A stretch of 64,000 bases of DNA. Source: Pelomyxa schiedti (Eukaryota > Evosea > Pelobiontida > Pelomyxidae). Shown one piece after another: positions 1 to 14,512 of this stretch; within the stretch, counting starts at the first letter, position 1; every line of letters starts with the position of its first letter. The translations under genes were made by a program, and so were the position numbers. The stretch lies in NCBI GenBank assembly GCA_020536535.1, contig JAHLWZ010000793.1:1-64000 (forward strand), read 5' to 3'. The notes under the pieces were generated by a model that did not search any database, was not told where the DNA came from, and was given only the letters and a program-made list of their open reading frames with translations.

Positions 1-3000
1 CCGTACCACCGGTGGGTCACCAAACTGCACCACTCGGGGGGCTGGACGCGGGGCGGCTGGGCGGCGCCGGGCGAGCCGGCGGGTGCGAAGGCGTCGGGGA
101 AGGCGGCGGCGACGCCACGTGCGGTGGGTTCGTGGCGGATGGCGGGGGGAGAGTGTGTAGCGGCGGAAGCTGTGCTGTCCGCGGCGGCGGGATGCGCTGG
201 ACGGGGGGCAGCGCCTGCCCTGGCTGCAGGACCCGGCTGGGTGGCGGGGCCCTGACAATGGGGGACGGCGACGGCGGCCGGGCCGTGGGGCCCGGGATGG
301 CCGCGGGCGGGGCTGATGGAGGGGGAGGAGTCAGCTCGGGTGGGGGGATAGCGTAAGGATCGTCGTAGTAGCTGTCCACGGGAGGCGGCGGGGCCGGGGG
401 TGGCGGGGCATGAGGCAGCCCAATGGATGGCGCGGAAATGGGAGGAGGTATGGATGGTTCTGGGGGTGGTATTTCACTTGCCGGGGATGGTATTGGGGTT
501 TGTGGCTCGGGGGGCGGTATTGGTGCTTCGGGTGTTGGGATTGGTGATGTGGATGGAGGGCTAGGCTCGGGAGCTGGAATTGGAATCTCTGAGACAGATT
601 CTGAAAGTTTGGATGAACTAGGGGCTTGTGTTCCAGGTGGATTTTGTGAAATAACCAGTGATACAACCGGAGAAGCGTGATGCTTAACGACGACCTGATT
701 GGTAAGCCCAGGCACAACAGTTTTTACTGTGGGAGGTGGTGTACCCAGTCCAGCATCCTGAAGAATTTCATCAAACTACCCAAAGGAAAGTTATCTACAT
801 ACAAAAAATAGAGAGGAAAAGAAGGTATTTCTGTGCATATCAGCCTTCTTATACCGCCTTGTTATATCGGACAGAAGGCGCTGCCGAAGGACAAACCTAA
901 ACAGAGTTACCAGAGAGTATTAACTAGGTTTCCATACGGTTTGCAGAAACCCTCATAAAGGACCTGGGCTGCATGATGCCCATTCAGTGCCGTCATCCGG
1001 ACTAGTGCGCCGAGGCACCATTCACTCACGGTGGTTTGGTCAACAAGAGGCCCCACATTGCCAAGCTGTTGTGAAGTTAGACTTAGGTTAGAAGGAAAAA
1101 GGAAACCTTTGGATTGGTAAGGGTTGTGCAGTGGTACAGACCATTTTCAAGAGGGGTAATAATAATCTATGTTGGGATAAGGGATACCAGAATATTTACT
1201 TTAAAATATACTTTTACGTCATGGTACTGAGATTCCAATGTTTTTGGATCGTAATTCCCATCTTCTGTCCATACAACTAACACAAAGTCTTTGCCGATCA
1301 ACCTCTGCAAAATGTTAAACTCCAACTAAAAAGATTGATTTCAGACCTTTTTTGCGCTTATGTTATTCATCCTTGTAGAAACGTGAAATATAATCTCTGA
1401 GTTGAAGGTGGCAAAATATGGCGCTGTAGTGCCTGCCATAGGTAAGTAAATTTGATACCATTTGTTATGGACTACCAGTGGAAAGCTTCCTATCTAACCC
1501 CCCCAAGAACCCAGTATGAGTTGCTACAGATATCTCCCATCCAAGAGACGAAACAAAACGTTGGTAACGCTCAACACTTTTCATTCGCACAGCAGGACTG
1601 GAAGGAGGAGCACTTGAGAGATTCTCTGTACTGTTGGAATATATTTCCTCTTCCATGGATTGACCAGTTTTAGCATAAATGACACCAACTTTAGCGCATT
1701 CTCTCCTGCACTGAAGGTGAGGTCGATTGTGTTAAGAAAAACAAACTCAGGTTGCTGATCCAGTTGCTTTAATGCACTCAGGAATTGAGGTGTATGATCA
1801 AGAGGGATGACCACTTGGGGCACTTGAGAAAACCCCATCTATATACATTAAAGAGTGCCGAAAGCATTTTGATTTACATGTGTTGAGAAAACCCTTCCAG
1901 ATCGGTACTGGGGGTACAAGTACTCACAAGGAGGCGGCATCTCAGGAGGTACGACAATAGAAAGCCTTAGGTTGAATAAACAAAGAAATTTCGGAGACAG
2001 AGTCATGCCCATAGGACCGCCGCTCTAAGGCCGTGGTTTCTTCGGCAATGAAATCACTAAGCGGTAGAGGCTCATCCCTGGAGTTAATCTGTTCCAAGAA
2101 AGTATTCACCTGCTGTGTCACTGTGGCACCAACAACATCAGCCCTAGCACAATATCACAAAATCCCTATTCTAAGTGTTCATACGATTGAATCTTCCAGG
2201 ATGATATTAAGGGTCGGAATCCTTCTACACCAACCACAGGCTCTATGGGAGCACCTACACAAAGTTGGATATTTTTTCTTTACCAGGAAAAAGCTACATG
2301 GAGTGTTCGCTTGTGTAACATATCGAAGGTGGCCCTTCCACACATATTTGCCTGTGCGATCACGCACAATAACGATAGAAACGAGTTCTTTTGTATCTAG
2401 TGAGCACTGCTTATTGATGGAGTGGCGTACCTCCTTTTGATGGCGTAGAAGGTAAGTCTATTACTGACAGAATTATATTGTCATCCATCATATAGTACCG
2501 AATAAGTTGCGGAGCCTCCTATTTAGAAATGCATCTCACAAAACAACATTCTCAATAAGCGAACCTTGGCTGAAACAAGGGTAGGCATTGTTTCACAAAT
2601 TCGTGTCAATAGGAGTTCTTCATTTACTAAGGCGGATATCCTCTCGGCACCAGCAACTATTGAATATAAACGTGCAGGAAGGGTAAGGTTTCATAGACAA
2701 GTACTTGAAGGGAATGCAGCCAACTGGTTACTACACAATAAAAGGGTGGCAATGGCAGCTTCCTGTGAGTAATAAGCACAGTTTAATTCTAGGGACACTC
2801 ACCAAGATAGCAGGAGTTTCCTTCCTCCTGTTAGTCTCTTTACTCTAAATGGAGTAAATTTGGCAAAGGTGTGGAATAGTATATTTTGTACCAATGCAGG
2901 TATGCCGGAAATGGCTATTTTCACAACAGAGGATAGTGATGCAAGGTTCTGAAATACCCACTTCGCATCATCTGCCATCAGCCAATGACAAATTGTGCGA

Positions 3001-5739
3001 TAACAATCAACAACTAGCTGCTCTGGACAATCTTCCTTCTCAAAGCAATTCCGAACAAATACACACAATTGTGATACTACAGTATGGGCGAACTAAAAGA
3101 TCAGGGGAGAATTTTTGAAGATTTCATATACTTGATCATTCTTCTCCAGAAATCGGTACTTGGAAATAAGTTCTGAAACCATATTCAAGGCAAAGCAGCA
3201 TACATCTGGTACCCATTTACTTGTAGTAATCTTTTACACCTTAAGATTGAATGTATTCTTATCTGAGAAAATACCGAGCAAAGAACAAGCTGCATGAATG
3301 ACCAAACGAATAAAGGCGCAGTCTGTGGCCCAGAAAATTGTGTATTATGTGTAACAGAAGGAAGGAACTCGTTGAGGAAAATGATGGAAGAGCTAGGGTG
3401 AATGAGAAAAGATTGATTTCCAAGGGACCTTCACCTCAGTAAAGAAATCAAATTTTGCATATTAACTTCATTGTCCAAAGCAGTGATGAGAATATCGCCA
3501 ATGATCGGCTCAATATCATAGTATGTATTGATATCCAAACCTCCAGACTGCACAATAAGGAAAATGGATAGAAGAAAACAACCACACAGTTGGTTTAGCG
3601 GCGTACTCCGGGAAGGTGGTGGACTGGTATCTACATGGAAGGCATATGATATGGTTGAGAATTGTGATGCACGCTTTGCGCACAGTTTCGACAGGTACTG
3701 AAGTTGCACTCGTAAAGCAATGTGGCGGCTGAATGGATAAGTAATGCTAGAGGAAAAATCTTGTACTTGTTTGAGTATTCTGGAAATGGCTATAAGATAA
3801 TAAGGAACAAGCATTCTGTATCCATTGAATTGATATGTCAGTAACGCCTTTCACCAAGGTGATTCAAGTGGAAATGGGAGAGAAGTTACTTGAGAGTCAA
3901 TCAACGTGGAAACTAGCGCCATGTTCTTGTCATCGATAGTTGTCAATGCCTACCGTGTGTTAAAAATGGTTTACTAAATGCCCTGTTACCAATTTAAGAA
4001 CACATATAAATGCCGCCATATACTTTGGCGAAAACAAGCAGTTTCGACATTGTGTGAAAATTTTGCATAGACCAGAAATTGCAATGGCAACACCTTCTTC
4101 GAACCTTGGAAAAGATGAAACTGGGATATTATTTACATCAAAACTTACGCGACTTTGTTGGTAATCATAGATTCAAATAAAGGACCACCAAATAAATTAA
4201 GTATCGTATTTCCATCAGGGGCTCCATGTTCTTGATTTCTAGTGTGCTCAAGGAAGCTCTGGCGGGGGTCAGAGTTAAAGCTTATGGTGATAATGAAACC
4301 TCAATGCAGTCGCATATTCCACTAATTGCCATTTTATAGTTGCCAGGAGAAGGAATGTTTCCAACATTTCCGAGGGAGTCTATAAACTGTTAAATAAATA
4401 GATCAGTGAAAAATATACATACTCAAAACTCTTTGCCAAGCATAATACACGTAGTCATCACTCATTTCGATTACAGAAGAAGTTGAGGCACTGTAAATGT
4501 GAGCTCAGTTATTGGTTCCAGTTTTTTACTTGGTAGATATTAAGACGGATTTGTTAGTGGAAGATGTATAGAGGCGCTCCAATACACTCACAGTAAGGGC
4601 AACAGAAGTTGCTGTCCACTGGGACACAACCGGAACAAGGTTTGTCCTAAAAGGTAATGAGAAGAAAACAAGACCAAACATATAGTATACCATGTTTTCT
4701 GAAGTTTAAGGAAGTTCCCCCAAAGGTGAATATTTGTTGTACATGAAAGCAGGTAGGCCTCATATAATATTTGCATGAGGCGCTCTGCCAATAGGGGGCT
4801 GCAACTGGCCTCATCATAATTACTTGGACAAAGGAAAGAATCAGTTACACCAAGTATCAGTTTGAGTATGACCTAGGATTGGTGAAGATTCAGCAATGTT
4901 AGACTCACCAAACCTCCCAAGTCTCTGGCTTCAATTGTTGCTTGCATACAATACTAAAAACTTGAAGAACTCTCATACACAAGTTTTTGTGAATCTGAAC
5001 ATCTTCTTTGACTTTAGTCCGGTTATTGAAAAGGAGAGTCATGTGCTTCAAACAAAGCTGCATGAAAGTGAGAGGTGCCAATAGAGAGTGTATTCAGGTA
5101 CAAGGTAAAATGTCTCGAGGTTACTCCGAACCCAGACAGGTAATTTGTCCGGGTTCCCTTGAATCCATCTGGAATACAAGTCAACGCACTGGTTGATAAG
5201 CGGGTGATCAGATAATGGCAAGCGAAATCCTTGACCAAGGCACTCCATAACCCTTTGTTGGCCGTTGATGGAATGGTATATCACAAAAAAAAAAAAAAAA
5301 ACAAATACCAGAAAACGTGTGCCTGAGTAGGCATTAGCATTCCAACCGCTATGCCCTGTTGTTCGATGCCCAAGAAATGCTGAACCACATTTTGGACGAT
5401 GGTTCGTTGAACATTAACAGGCAGTGCCGTGTTCAATATATTTGTGTCTTGGGCATGGGTTTGTTCCAGTTATATTAAATTGGGTTTATTTTGACCAGAA
5501 AAAGGATGGAGGTGTCAAAATGAGCAGGGAAGCAGAGCAGACCTGGGTTGTGCGGCAGCCCGGTGACTTGGGCGATCCAGTCGAGAAACATCGGTGTGAT
5601 GTTTGCTGTTCGTTTCTGTCAGATGTTTGTTGTTCTTTTCGACGGCGAAATCGAATTTCACAGAGCTTGAAGAATCCAACGTCGTTGACCCACCGGCAAT
5701 AAAAGGCAACAGGGACCACTGAAGCCAGCAGTCGTCCAA
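1..5739 (-). CDS. RALGAPB-like: Ral GTPase-activating protein subunit beta-like (3' end beyond window)
   Basis: Scaffold subunit of a RalGAP/TSC-type complex that stimulates GTP hydrolysis by Ral-like GTPases. Multi-exon gene on the minus strand. Near 5.2 kb an exon reads INQCVDLYSRWI, like TVKYCVDVYTDWI of animal RALGAPB. Near 4.75 kb ERLMQILYEAYLLSC matches its EKLIGVLFEVWLLAC. Near 3.0 kb CYRTICHWL fits the armadillo-like body. The RapGAP-like domain is at 1.9-0.9 kb, with FVSSLGWEISVATHTGF followed by LGGLDRKLSTG, then FVLVVWTEDGNYDP and LGALVRMTALNGHHAAQVLY. From about 780 down to position 1 a proline-rich tail (repeated PPP, PIPTPEAPIPPPEP) follows in frame and leaves the window; animal RALGAPB, as I remember it, ends shortly after the domain. 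The start at 5739 (MDDCWLQWSLL) is a guess; the next supported exon is near 5.45 kb. Family assignment is solid, exon borders are not. Confidence 0.82.
285..715 (-). repeat. Proline-rich low-complexity coding tract
   Basis: The tail of the RalGAP-beta-like protein is built from short PPP and PxPxPE runs with an interruption VDSYYDDPYAIPPP. Such tracts can bind SH3, WW or profilin domains. The opposite strand gives glycine-rich open frames that are shadows. GC content is much higher than in the preceding exons. Confidence 0.7.
5285..5301. repeat. Homopolymer A/T tract in an intron
   Basis: Seventeen consecutive A on the plus strand, so T on the sense strand of the RalGAP-beta-like gene. It lies where the coding frame breaks between two supported exons and is probably part of a pyrimidine-rich intron. 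Confidence 0.7.
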
Positions 5740-5837
5740 TCCCGCACCTCACTTATCGACCGAACACCTCATTGTTTGCTCAGTGGCTTAAGTGGCCCCT
5801 GGGGGCGAAATTTTCTCTGGTTTCTTTTCAAGAAAAC

Positions 5838-7397
<1,560 letters not shown>

Positions 7398-7648
7398 TAA
7401 ACTGTGTTACAGTTCCGTTTCGCCACCCAAACGCACAAAGCGAACACATCACGTTAGCTTAAACAGATGCAATCTGCTAATTTTACCGGTGCACTTGCAC
7501 CTGAAGGGGTTATTAATAGGTCCAACTCCAAACCGCAACGCCAGAAAAACCTCTCAAAGAACAACGTTCGAACAACGAAAACAAATAAAAAAAAAAAACC
7601 AAAAACCTACATCATCACCTTTGACACCGGATCTGCGACATAAGTACG

Positions 7649-10272
7649 ATGGCACACCACGCAATGTCGTCAGCAGCCATGCCTACCACCACACCAATAG
7701 TGTTGCCGCCTGGCACGCCCAGTGCGTACAACATCTCGTGCAGGGCGGAGAAAGTGGACGCGAAGGACGGAGCTACGTTGATTGGTGGTTCTTCTGACCC
7801 GTGTGTCGCTTTTACTTATCCGCATCCTCAATGTTGGAAATCGCTTAATGGTGCGCACATAAACAAAGATACGTTAAGATTGTAGACCTGACGGGAAAGC
7901 TGTGTGGAAAGTCAACAGTGGTGATGAAGAACTTGTCTCCAACATTCCCTCCTTTCGAGGTTGATGTTCTTGCTTGTGGCGGGTTGGATGGCAGAATCAA
8001 GGTTGAGGTTTGGGACTGGGACAGGTGGTCTCTTTCTTTTCACTTCGTTTCCTCACTTAACGCAGGGACGGCGGTGACGATTTCATTGGTTCTTTTGCCT
8101 GCACTCTGAGGGAGTTCACAACACAGCTTAATCACCCCCGCCCCCTTATTAACGATGCAAAGAGAGGAAGGTTCTTTATCCCGTATCTACTTGCATTCGT
8201 CTAATGCCGCCTTCCAGATTCCGTTACAATAACAGCGGCATGTTTGTGGTCACAGGAGCGGAGCCAATCATGCAGTCATCTACCAATGCCAAAATTTATT
8301 CTCTCTCACTCAAGGCAACTGGCCTGGCCAAGAAGGATATTGGCTCCTCAGGTGGGTGTTCCTGTTTCCTGTCATTAATTGCTGAGTCTTTTGGCAGATC
8401 CTTACTTCATTATCATGGGTACTCCAAAGATCCCTGCTGCGTTTGCCACTGGGCCTCACGTTGCGGTATTATTCATCCTAAAAGACCTAACCTTAACTGA
8501 ACCCTACAAAGGCACCAATCCCCAAGAAAGTGAAAAAAGATAAAGGAGCTAAAAAGCACGGTGGTGCCAAGAAGTATGGCGGTGTAACAGCAAAGCCTGT
8601 CTTGGTTTACAAAAGCAAGTACATCGAGAGAAACCTGAAGTAAGATATCTTTATCCGAATTTGTAACGTAGATGACCGTTGTGCAGTCCCGTTTTCCCAG
8701 AATTTACTCTTGAGACACGGCTTGCTGGTGGTGTTGATGGCAAGCTCGATATTCACAGTATGCTTGTTTCCTTCTTTTCTAGGATTTACCTGATTAGTGT
8801 ACGACTACGACAATGATGGTACACATGATCTTATTGGATCCACGTCTTGCACCTTGCGGGAGCTGCTTGTGAAGGGAGCTCAGTTCCCCCTCATCGACCC
8901 TGACAGAAAGGGAGGGTGGGTTTTTTGTCCTATTTCTTCTTTATCCGTAACATTGCTCAGAATGGCATACTACAACTCTGGCATTCTTCATGTTGTTGAT
9001 GCCAAGCCATCAACTGCCACACCTGTTGATGACACCACCTATGTGGAGTTCATTCTTGCCATTGAAGGGCAGAAGGTTTCAAAAAGAAATTTTTTTTTAA
9101 ATCTAATTTACTTAGTTGTCCAGTAAAGATACTTTCAGTAAGTCAGATCCCTTCGTCGCCGTGAAAAAACCTGGCGTTGCACAAGCTGTATCTTTCAATT
9201 TCAATGTGTTTTTTTCTCATGGTTTTAGTTGTATACATCAGAGGAGTACATGAACAATCCCAATCCCGTCTTCAAAGAATTCCGGTTTTGTCACCTTTGT
9301 CTTTTAATTTAGCTCATTTTCAAAGGCTTAACACAGCGGCCGTTGGTGGTCTTGATGCTACTTTCAACATTGAGGTTTCAAGAGATGTCCTTATTTTCGT
9401 TACTTAATTTCTATCAGTTCTTTGACTGGGACAGCAACAAGCGACATGACCTCATTGGGAAGGTTGCGGTTACCCTTCGCGAGCTGATGTTCTTCCCAGC
9501 CAATCCACGTTGGCGTGTGGTCAACCCAGAGAAAGAGCATAACATGGGCTATCACAATAGTGGCTTCATGGTTGTCAAAAAAGTTGAGCCAGTAATCGGC
9601 CGGCCCGCCACAACACCGACAATGCCGGGAATGACCCCAGGATACCCAGGAATGCCCGGTTACCCCCCACAGCCTGGGATGCCTGGATATCCTCCGCAAC
9701 CTGGTATGCCTGGTTACCCAGGGTACCCTCCTCAACCCGGAATGCCCATGACCGGTTACCCACCACAACCCGGAATGCCAGGCTACCCACCACAACCTGG
9801 GTACCCACCCCAACCCACCCCAGGCCCAACAACAGTAGCCACAACGCCAGGACAACCTACTCCCGGTCACCCGGCAACACCAGCTCAACCTGGGCAGCCA
9901 GGAACACCGGCAACACCAGGTCAACCCCAAGCATACCCACAAGGCTATCAGCCCTATCCTGGCTATCAAGCCTATCCCGGCTACCAACCATACCCAGGCT
10001 ACCCACCCCAGCAACCCGGCATGCAACCCGGCATGCAACCAGGGCAGCCAGGAGGAGTCACAGCCTCAACTACCACCCCCGGAGCCACGCCAACAGCAAC
10101 CCCCGGTGCCCAGCCCACTGGCTACCCACCCGGATATGGGTATGGCTATGGTTATGGCTACCCACCCCAGCCAGGCTATCCCGGGTACCAACCACAGCCC
10201 GGTTACCCTGGGTACCCACCCCAGCAGCCAGGTCAGCCAGCCCAGCAACCGGGTCAGCCAGGACACCATTAG
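7649..10272 (+). CDS. Multi-C2-domain (copine-like C2) protein with Gly-Tyr-Pro-Pro tail
   Basis: Predicted Ca2+/phospholipid-binding peripheral membrane protein. Start at [16 protein letters not shown]. At least three C2 modules follow. Each has a VEVWDWD-type strand (also [13 protein letters not shown] and [13 protein letters not shown]) with the Asp pattern of Ca2+ loops, then a ...TLREL segment and a closing motif: [28 protein letters not shown] or [14 protein letters not shown]. This (Y/H)NSG ending recalls copine C2B domains, but no von Willebrand A domain follows. Instead, from about 9600, there is a tail of [17 protein letters not shown] repeats and PTPG/AQPG runs, ending [10 protein letters not shown]. 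Introns are short and interrupt each C2. Similar GYPPQ tails occur in annexin VII, rhodopsin-type tails and other amoebozoan C2 proteins, where they promote self-association. Function beyond membrane binding is unknown. Confidence 0.85.
9625..10260 (+). repeat. GYPPQPGMP-type coding repeat
   Basis: Imperfect tandem repeats of roughly 24-30 nt encode [15 protein letters not shown] and QPGQP units in the C2 protein. The repeats are diverged at the nucleotide level, so they are not a recent expansion. The unbroken minus-strand frame here is a shadow. Confidence 0.85.
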
Positions 10273-10351
10273 ACTCCCTTTGTTGTTAATCCAGAAGTAT
10301 TTTTCAAACAATCGAACTCTGTCTTTTTCTGGCCACTGAGTTCTTTGACAC
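10273..10351. other. Short convergent intergenic gap
   Basis: Only 79 nt separate the stop of the C2 gene from the stop of the oppositely oriented SUMO ligase gene. The two 3' UTRs must overlap or be extremely short. Confidence 0.7.
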
Positions 10352-11972
10352 TCAGTCTATCTCGATTGGTGCCTGTGCAGTGTTCCCCTTTGAAGGAGAG
10401 GAGAGTGGTGCCTGGGCACGTGTTGTTGGGGCTGTTGAGGTGGATGCGGGAGGGTGATTTTGTGGCTGTGGTGCCCGTGCCTTTCGCTTCTTGCGGCGGT
10501 TTGGGTGGGTCTGGGGCTGTGCAGGGCCAGGGCGTTGCTGAGTGAAGGGGCCAGGACCTGTGCCGAGGGCCAGGAGTGCCGGTGGCGCGGGCAGAAGGGC
10601 CTGGGGGTGGTGCGGTATCAGTGGCTGTGAGGGTGGGTGCTGCGGAGGCGGGTGTATCTGTGCGGGTGGTTGTGTATGTGGCTGCGCATGCTGCTGCGGT
10701 TGCGGTTGTGGTTGTGGTTGTGGTTGCTGTGTATGAGGCTGCGGGTGTTGGTGTTGGGCCGTGGCGGAGGTGCTTGTTGTGCTTGTAGTTGTGGAGGTGC
10801 TGGCGGTGGTTAGTTGTTTTTGTTGCTCCTTTTTGGTGAGTTCTTCTAGTTTGCGGTAGATCGGCAGGTCTTCTTCGGAGTCGTCATAGTTCTCTGGGTG
10901 CTCCGGCTCTTTTACACCTTTGTGGTGAATGGGAAAAGTGCTAACCGTCAATGCGGGGAAAATACTTGTGGTGGTAGAGTAGTCAACGTCGCCATTAGGT
11001 AACAGTTGCACAGTTTCTTCGCTTACACGAGAGAGAATCTCTTGGAACCATGTGTCAATAAAAAGCGTCTACAAGGGAAGATTAATATTTGTGAGACTCT
11101 AGGTAAATGTGCATTACTGAGCATAAGGTGAGGTTGCCACACACTGGACACAACCAGGTCCTTTGTTGGTTACAGAACAACAAAAAAGACGATGCATCCA
11201 TGCACTGCTGATGTTTACAATTTGTCCCTCTCACAGGTACTTTGATGCGGCCGAGACTTAGAGGGCAAGTCAGCCTGAGTTGTGACGAAACTAGTTGAAT
11301 ATCCCCATCCCCGCTGCTGTTGGGTGTAGTGCTGGTTCTATGTGTTTGGCTAATAGGGATATCTTCAATTATCTTTTGATGTTTGTCAGTTAAGAGAAAG
11401 AGCGGACAAATGACATGACTTACCTGGGCCAGCTCGTTCTTTTTTACTAATTGAAATACTATCATAACAGAGTTTGGAACAGTTGGCTCAAAAGAAGGAA
11501 GAGGTGTGCACTTGATGTAGTTGGTCATGTAGAGAACAGAAGAAGTTATATCAGTTGGTGTGAATAGTATTGTGGGTGAAGGGCGATCTTTTTCAGGGGT
11601 TTTCTTTTTCTTGGCTGGGGGGGCTCCCTGTTTAAAATAGGAAATATGTGACAGTACCACAGAAGTAATGAAGCAAGCGCACCCTCTTCAGAATGATATT
11701 TGAAGAATTTATGGTAAGGCTTTGGAGAAACGATGTGGGATCAAGGTCCCGGCCAGGTTGTCTGTTAAATAGTCTCACGTGAACAAAACGCTTCTGTTCA
11801 GATATTTTTTGCCAGTCAGGAAGTTCAATAGTAAATCTCTTTTTTACTTCTCAGTAACAGGCATGGGTGAGTTCTCATTACCTGATTAAGGGCAGCACCT
11901 TTAGTGCATTGAAAAGCGCCTAATTGTTTCACTTCCTTCCAAAAAGGATCTTGCCTGCAAATTTCTTAATAC

Positions 11973-12003
<31 letters not shown>

Positions 12004-14430
12004 TAAGCGTACAGGGATTTGAACTGTGGATTTTGGAATGGAGGAGACTGAAGAAGTGGTTTTGTCTCTATTTTTGACGGAGTTGGCGGCAGAAGAAGTT
12101 GGCTTTCTGTTATACCTGAGGAAGGTGGCAAAGTGTTCGGCATATTTGGATGTGGAGTGTGCACCCCAAGAGTTGGTGTGGGGCTTATTGATATTGGGTG
12201 AATAGGTGGCAAATCTGGGAATACACAATTATGCACAAGTGTTGTTGAGTGAGTGAGGGAGTTGGAGGGGGGCCTGATCTCTGGTGTTGGCGGAAAAACA
12301 GGCGCGACTTGTTGTGAAAAAAATGGAGGAACATGGGCCATTGTATGACTAATAGGAAGTGCAGGAACACCTTGCTGGTTTAAGGGAGTAAGAAATGAAG
12401 GGGGTAATGTTGAGCACATCTGGGGGTATGCAATTGGGAAATGTGGTGCAGTGAATACATAATCTGGAGTTTGCAGCTGTGGTTGTAACCGAGATTGTAC
12501 TTGTTGTAGGGGAAGCGATGACTCTAGAGGGGGTGAAGGGATCTGTGTTTGTGGGTGCTGTTGTCGTTGTGGAAATAGGACAAGTGGGACAGGTTGTGAT
12601 GGTGGAGGCGAGGCAGGCTGTGGAGACTGGAAGGCCGGAAGTGGAAGCGGTTGTGGCGGTTGTAGTGGCGGAGATCCCGATCTTCGGACTAAAATGGGCT
12701 TTTTTGGAGGAGGTGTGGAAACTCGCAGTTGTTGTATTTGAATCTCTTGTAGCTTCTGATGGGGTTGCTGGTAAAAAGAAGTTGCCATGGAGTTTGTGGT
12801 GTTTGGTAGAAGTGAATGATTAGTACACATAGGGAACTGCGATGATGCAGTTGTTATGGGTGGGTGGTCGACTCCTTTTTCAAAAATAACTCGAGAAATC
12901 TGACTAATTAAATCTGTTCTGGCTTTTGGTGATGATAAAGAAACGTCAGCAGTGGAACAGATGTTTGTAAGGCAATTTACATGATGGAACACTACAGGGT
13001 AACACCCCAGATTGTTTTTTAGATATATAGCGAAACAAAATCTCCAGCTCTGGTGTAGTGTAAGAGTGTAGAAAACTTCGGAGCTGTGCACCTGATTGTG
13101 ACAACCCAAATAACTGATTTTTTGTTATATGTCCCCCCTAAACAATTGTGAGAGAGGACAAGCATGAGGAGTAGTACCTTTTTAAAAGCTGGTAGATGAA
13201 AATGTAAAGAAAGATGGGCCCAGTCATCAGAATCTAGAATATGATTCACCTGCTTTTAGTTGTGGGTTCTCAAGTTGAGAGCCAAGAAATTTTTAGTACC
13301 TTCTTATCTTTTTTTTTGGCTCTTCTGTTTAAGGGTCTTGTGGCAGCTTGGTGAGTAATGGAACCACTTGGAGACAAAGATTGGGTGATAGTTTGGGCAG
13401 GAGCACCTCGGCTTGTTTCGTCAATACGGAAATGTGGCTGAGCATTGTGGCACTGGGTACAGAAAACTTTTTGTGAGGGAAAAAAGTTGAACATGCTTAG
13501 AGTTGCAAAAGAGCCGCGTTTATTGGGAAAAGTGATTCAGTTTTATGTAAGCACCTCTTGAGTACCGTGGGCAATCGTGGCGACTTGTGCCTTTGGGAGC
13601 TCCTGGAGACTCAACTGTACAGAAGGGCCATTCACATTACCGTTGACCGAGGGAATTGAAGTGTCAGTGATGTGCGTTGCCAGCACAGACTGTTGCAACG
13701 ACGGCGGAGTGCGCGACTCTTGTTCTATAGGGAGAGGTGGGGTAACACTTGGTTCCCGCACATCGCCATTATGGGTTGCACCATTGCACAGAGCGCACGA
13801 GGCAGCAGTGGCGGAATCCCCGTGCACGTGGTCCGGCAAAGGCGGGGTGGGTATGAATGTCTGGGTGCTGGGGAGCGTGGGCGGCACCAAATGCAGCACG
13901 CTCTCCACCGAGTCGGACAAGTCCGGGGTCAGCGACGCCGGCGGCGGGGTCACGGGCCTGCTGCACGGCGGGGACCTCGACGGCGACGTGGCAGTGCCGA
14001 TCCGCCTGCGCCTGGACGGCGGCGGCGACGCGTCCCCCGGCTCCGCCGCCATCGCGTCCCCGCCCTCCTCCGTGCCCCCCACCTCTGCCTCCTTCATTGT
14101 CCCCTTCTGCGTCTCATTGTCCTTCTCCTTCTCCTTCTCCTTCTCATTCTCCTTGCACTTGTCCTTGTCCTTTTCCTGTCCGTTGTTACTCGGCTGCCCA
14201 GTCACTACTTCCATCTCGCCCTCTTTCTTCTTGGACCCCTGCGAGTCTCCGTTGTCCCCCTGCCCGTCCACGGCCCCTGCTGCGCTGGACGACGCGGGCG
14301 CCGCGCTCCCTGTTGCGTTGTCCGTTCTCGCCACTGCACCTTCCAATGTAGTTTCGCCACCCCCCGCCGACGGCGGCTCCGCCGCGGCCGACGACATCAC
14401 CGGTGAGGCAAACGACAAGTAATTCCCCAC
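10352..14430 (-). CDS. PIAS/Siz-type SP-RING SUMO E3 ligase
   Basis: Probable SUMO E3 ligase acting in the nucleus. The first exon (14430 to about 13554) encodes a low-complexity acidic/Ser/Pro region, with MSSAAAEPPS as an alternative start at 14397. Next is a short exon with FCTQCHNAQPHF, then Pro/Gln-rich sequence. A PINIT-like region follows (RFVHVRLFNRQPGRDLDP, SVLYMTNYI, VPNSVMIVFQLVKKNELAQ). The SP-RING is at about 11.3-11.05 kb: LRLTCPLSLGRIKVPVRGT, NCKHQQCMDASSFLLF, TWLCPVCGN, then LFIDTWFQEILS and VQLLPNGDVDY. These match the C, C-H-C and C-x2-C zinc ligands of PIAS. The C-terminal part is acidic, then QPQPQP-rich, and ends PIEID, a possible SUMO-interacting motif. Exon joining across 13.5 kb is inferred; the N-terminal exon could be a separate gene. 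Confidence 0.85.
11973..12001. repeat. 29-nt homopolymer A/T tract in an intron
   Basis: Twenty-nine A on the plus strand, so poly(T) on the sense strand of the SUMO ligase gene. It lies between the Pro-rich exon and the PINIT exons and is best placed in an intron. Confidence 0.75.
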
Positions 14431-14512
14431 TTTCTTTTTTTGATGGATTGATTATTTTAATCTGATAGCAACTGCAGTATTGGAGATACAACTCACTCAA
14501 GCTGGTGAGAAT

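Noticed and set aside
12001-12035. Minus-strand TTCAAATCC resembling a tRNA T-arm
   Set aside because: The T-stem does not pair (A-C mismatch next to the loop), there is no acceptor, D or anticodon arm, and the stretch is coding in the SUMO ligase gene.
13577-14422. Plus-strand 281-residue frame opposite the SUMO ligase first exon
   Set aside because: It has no family signal; its Ser/Phe-rich runs are the complement of Glu/Lys runs on the minus strand.
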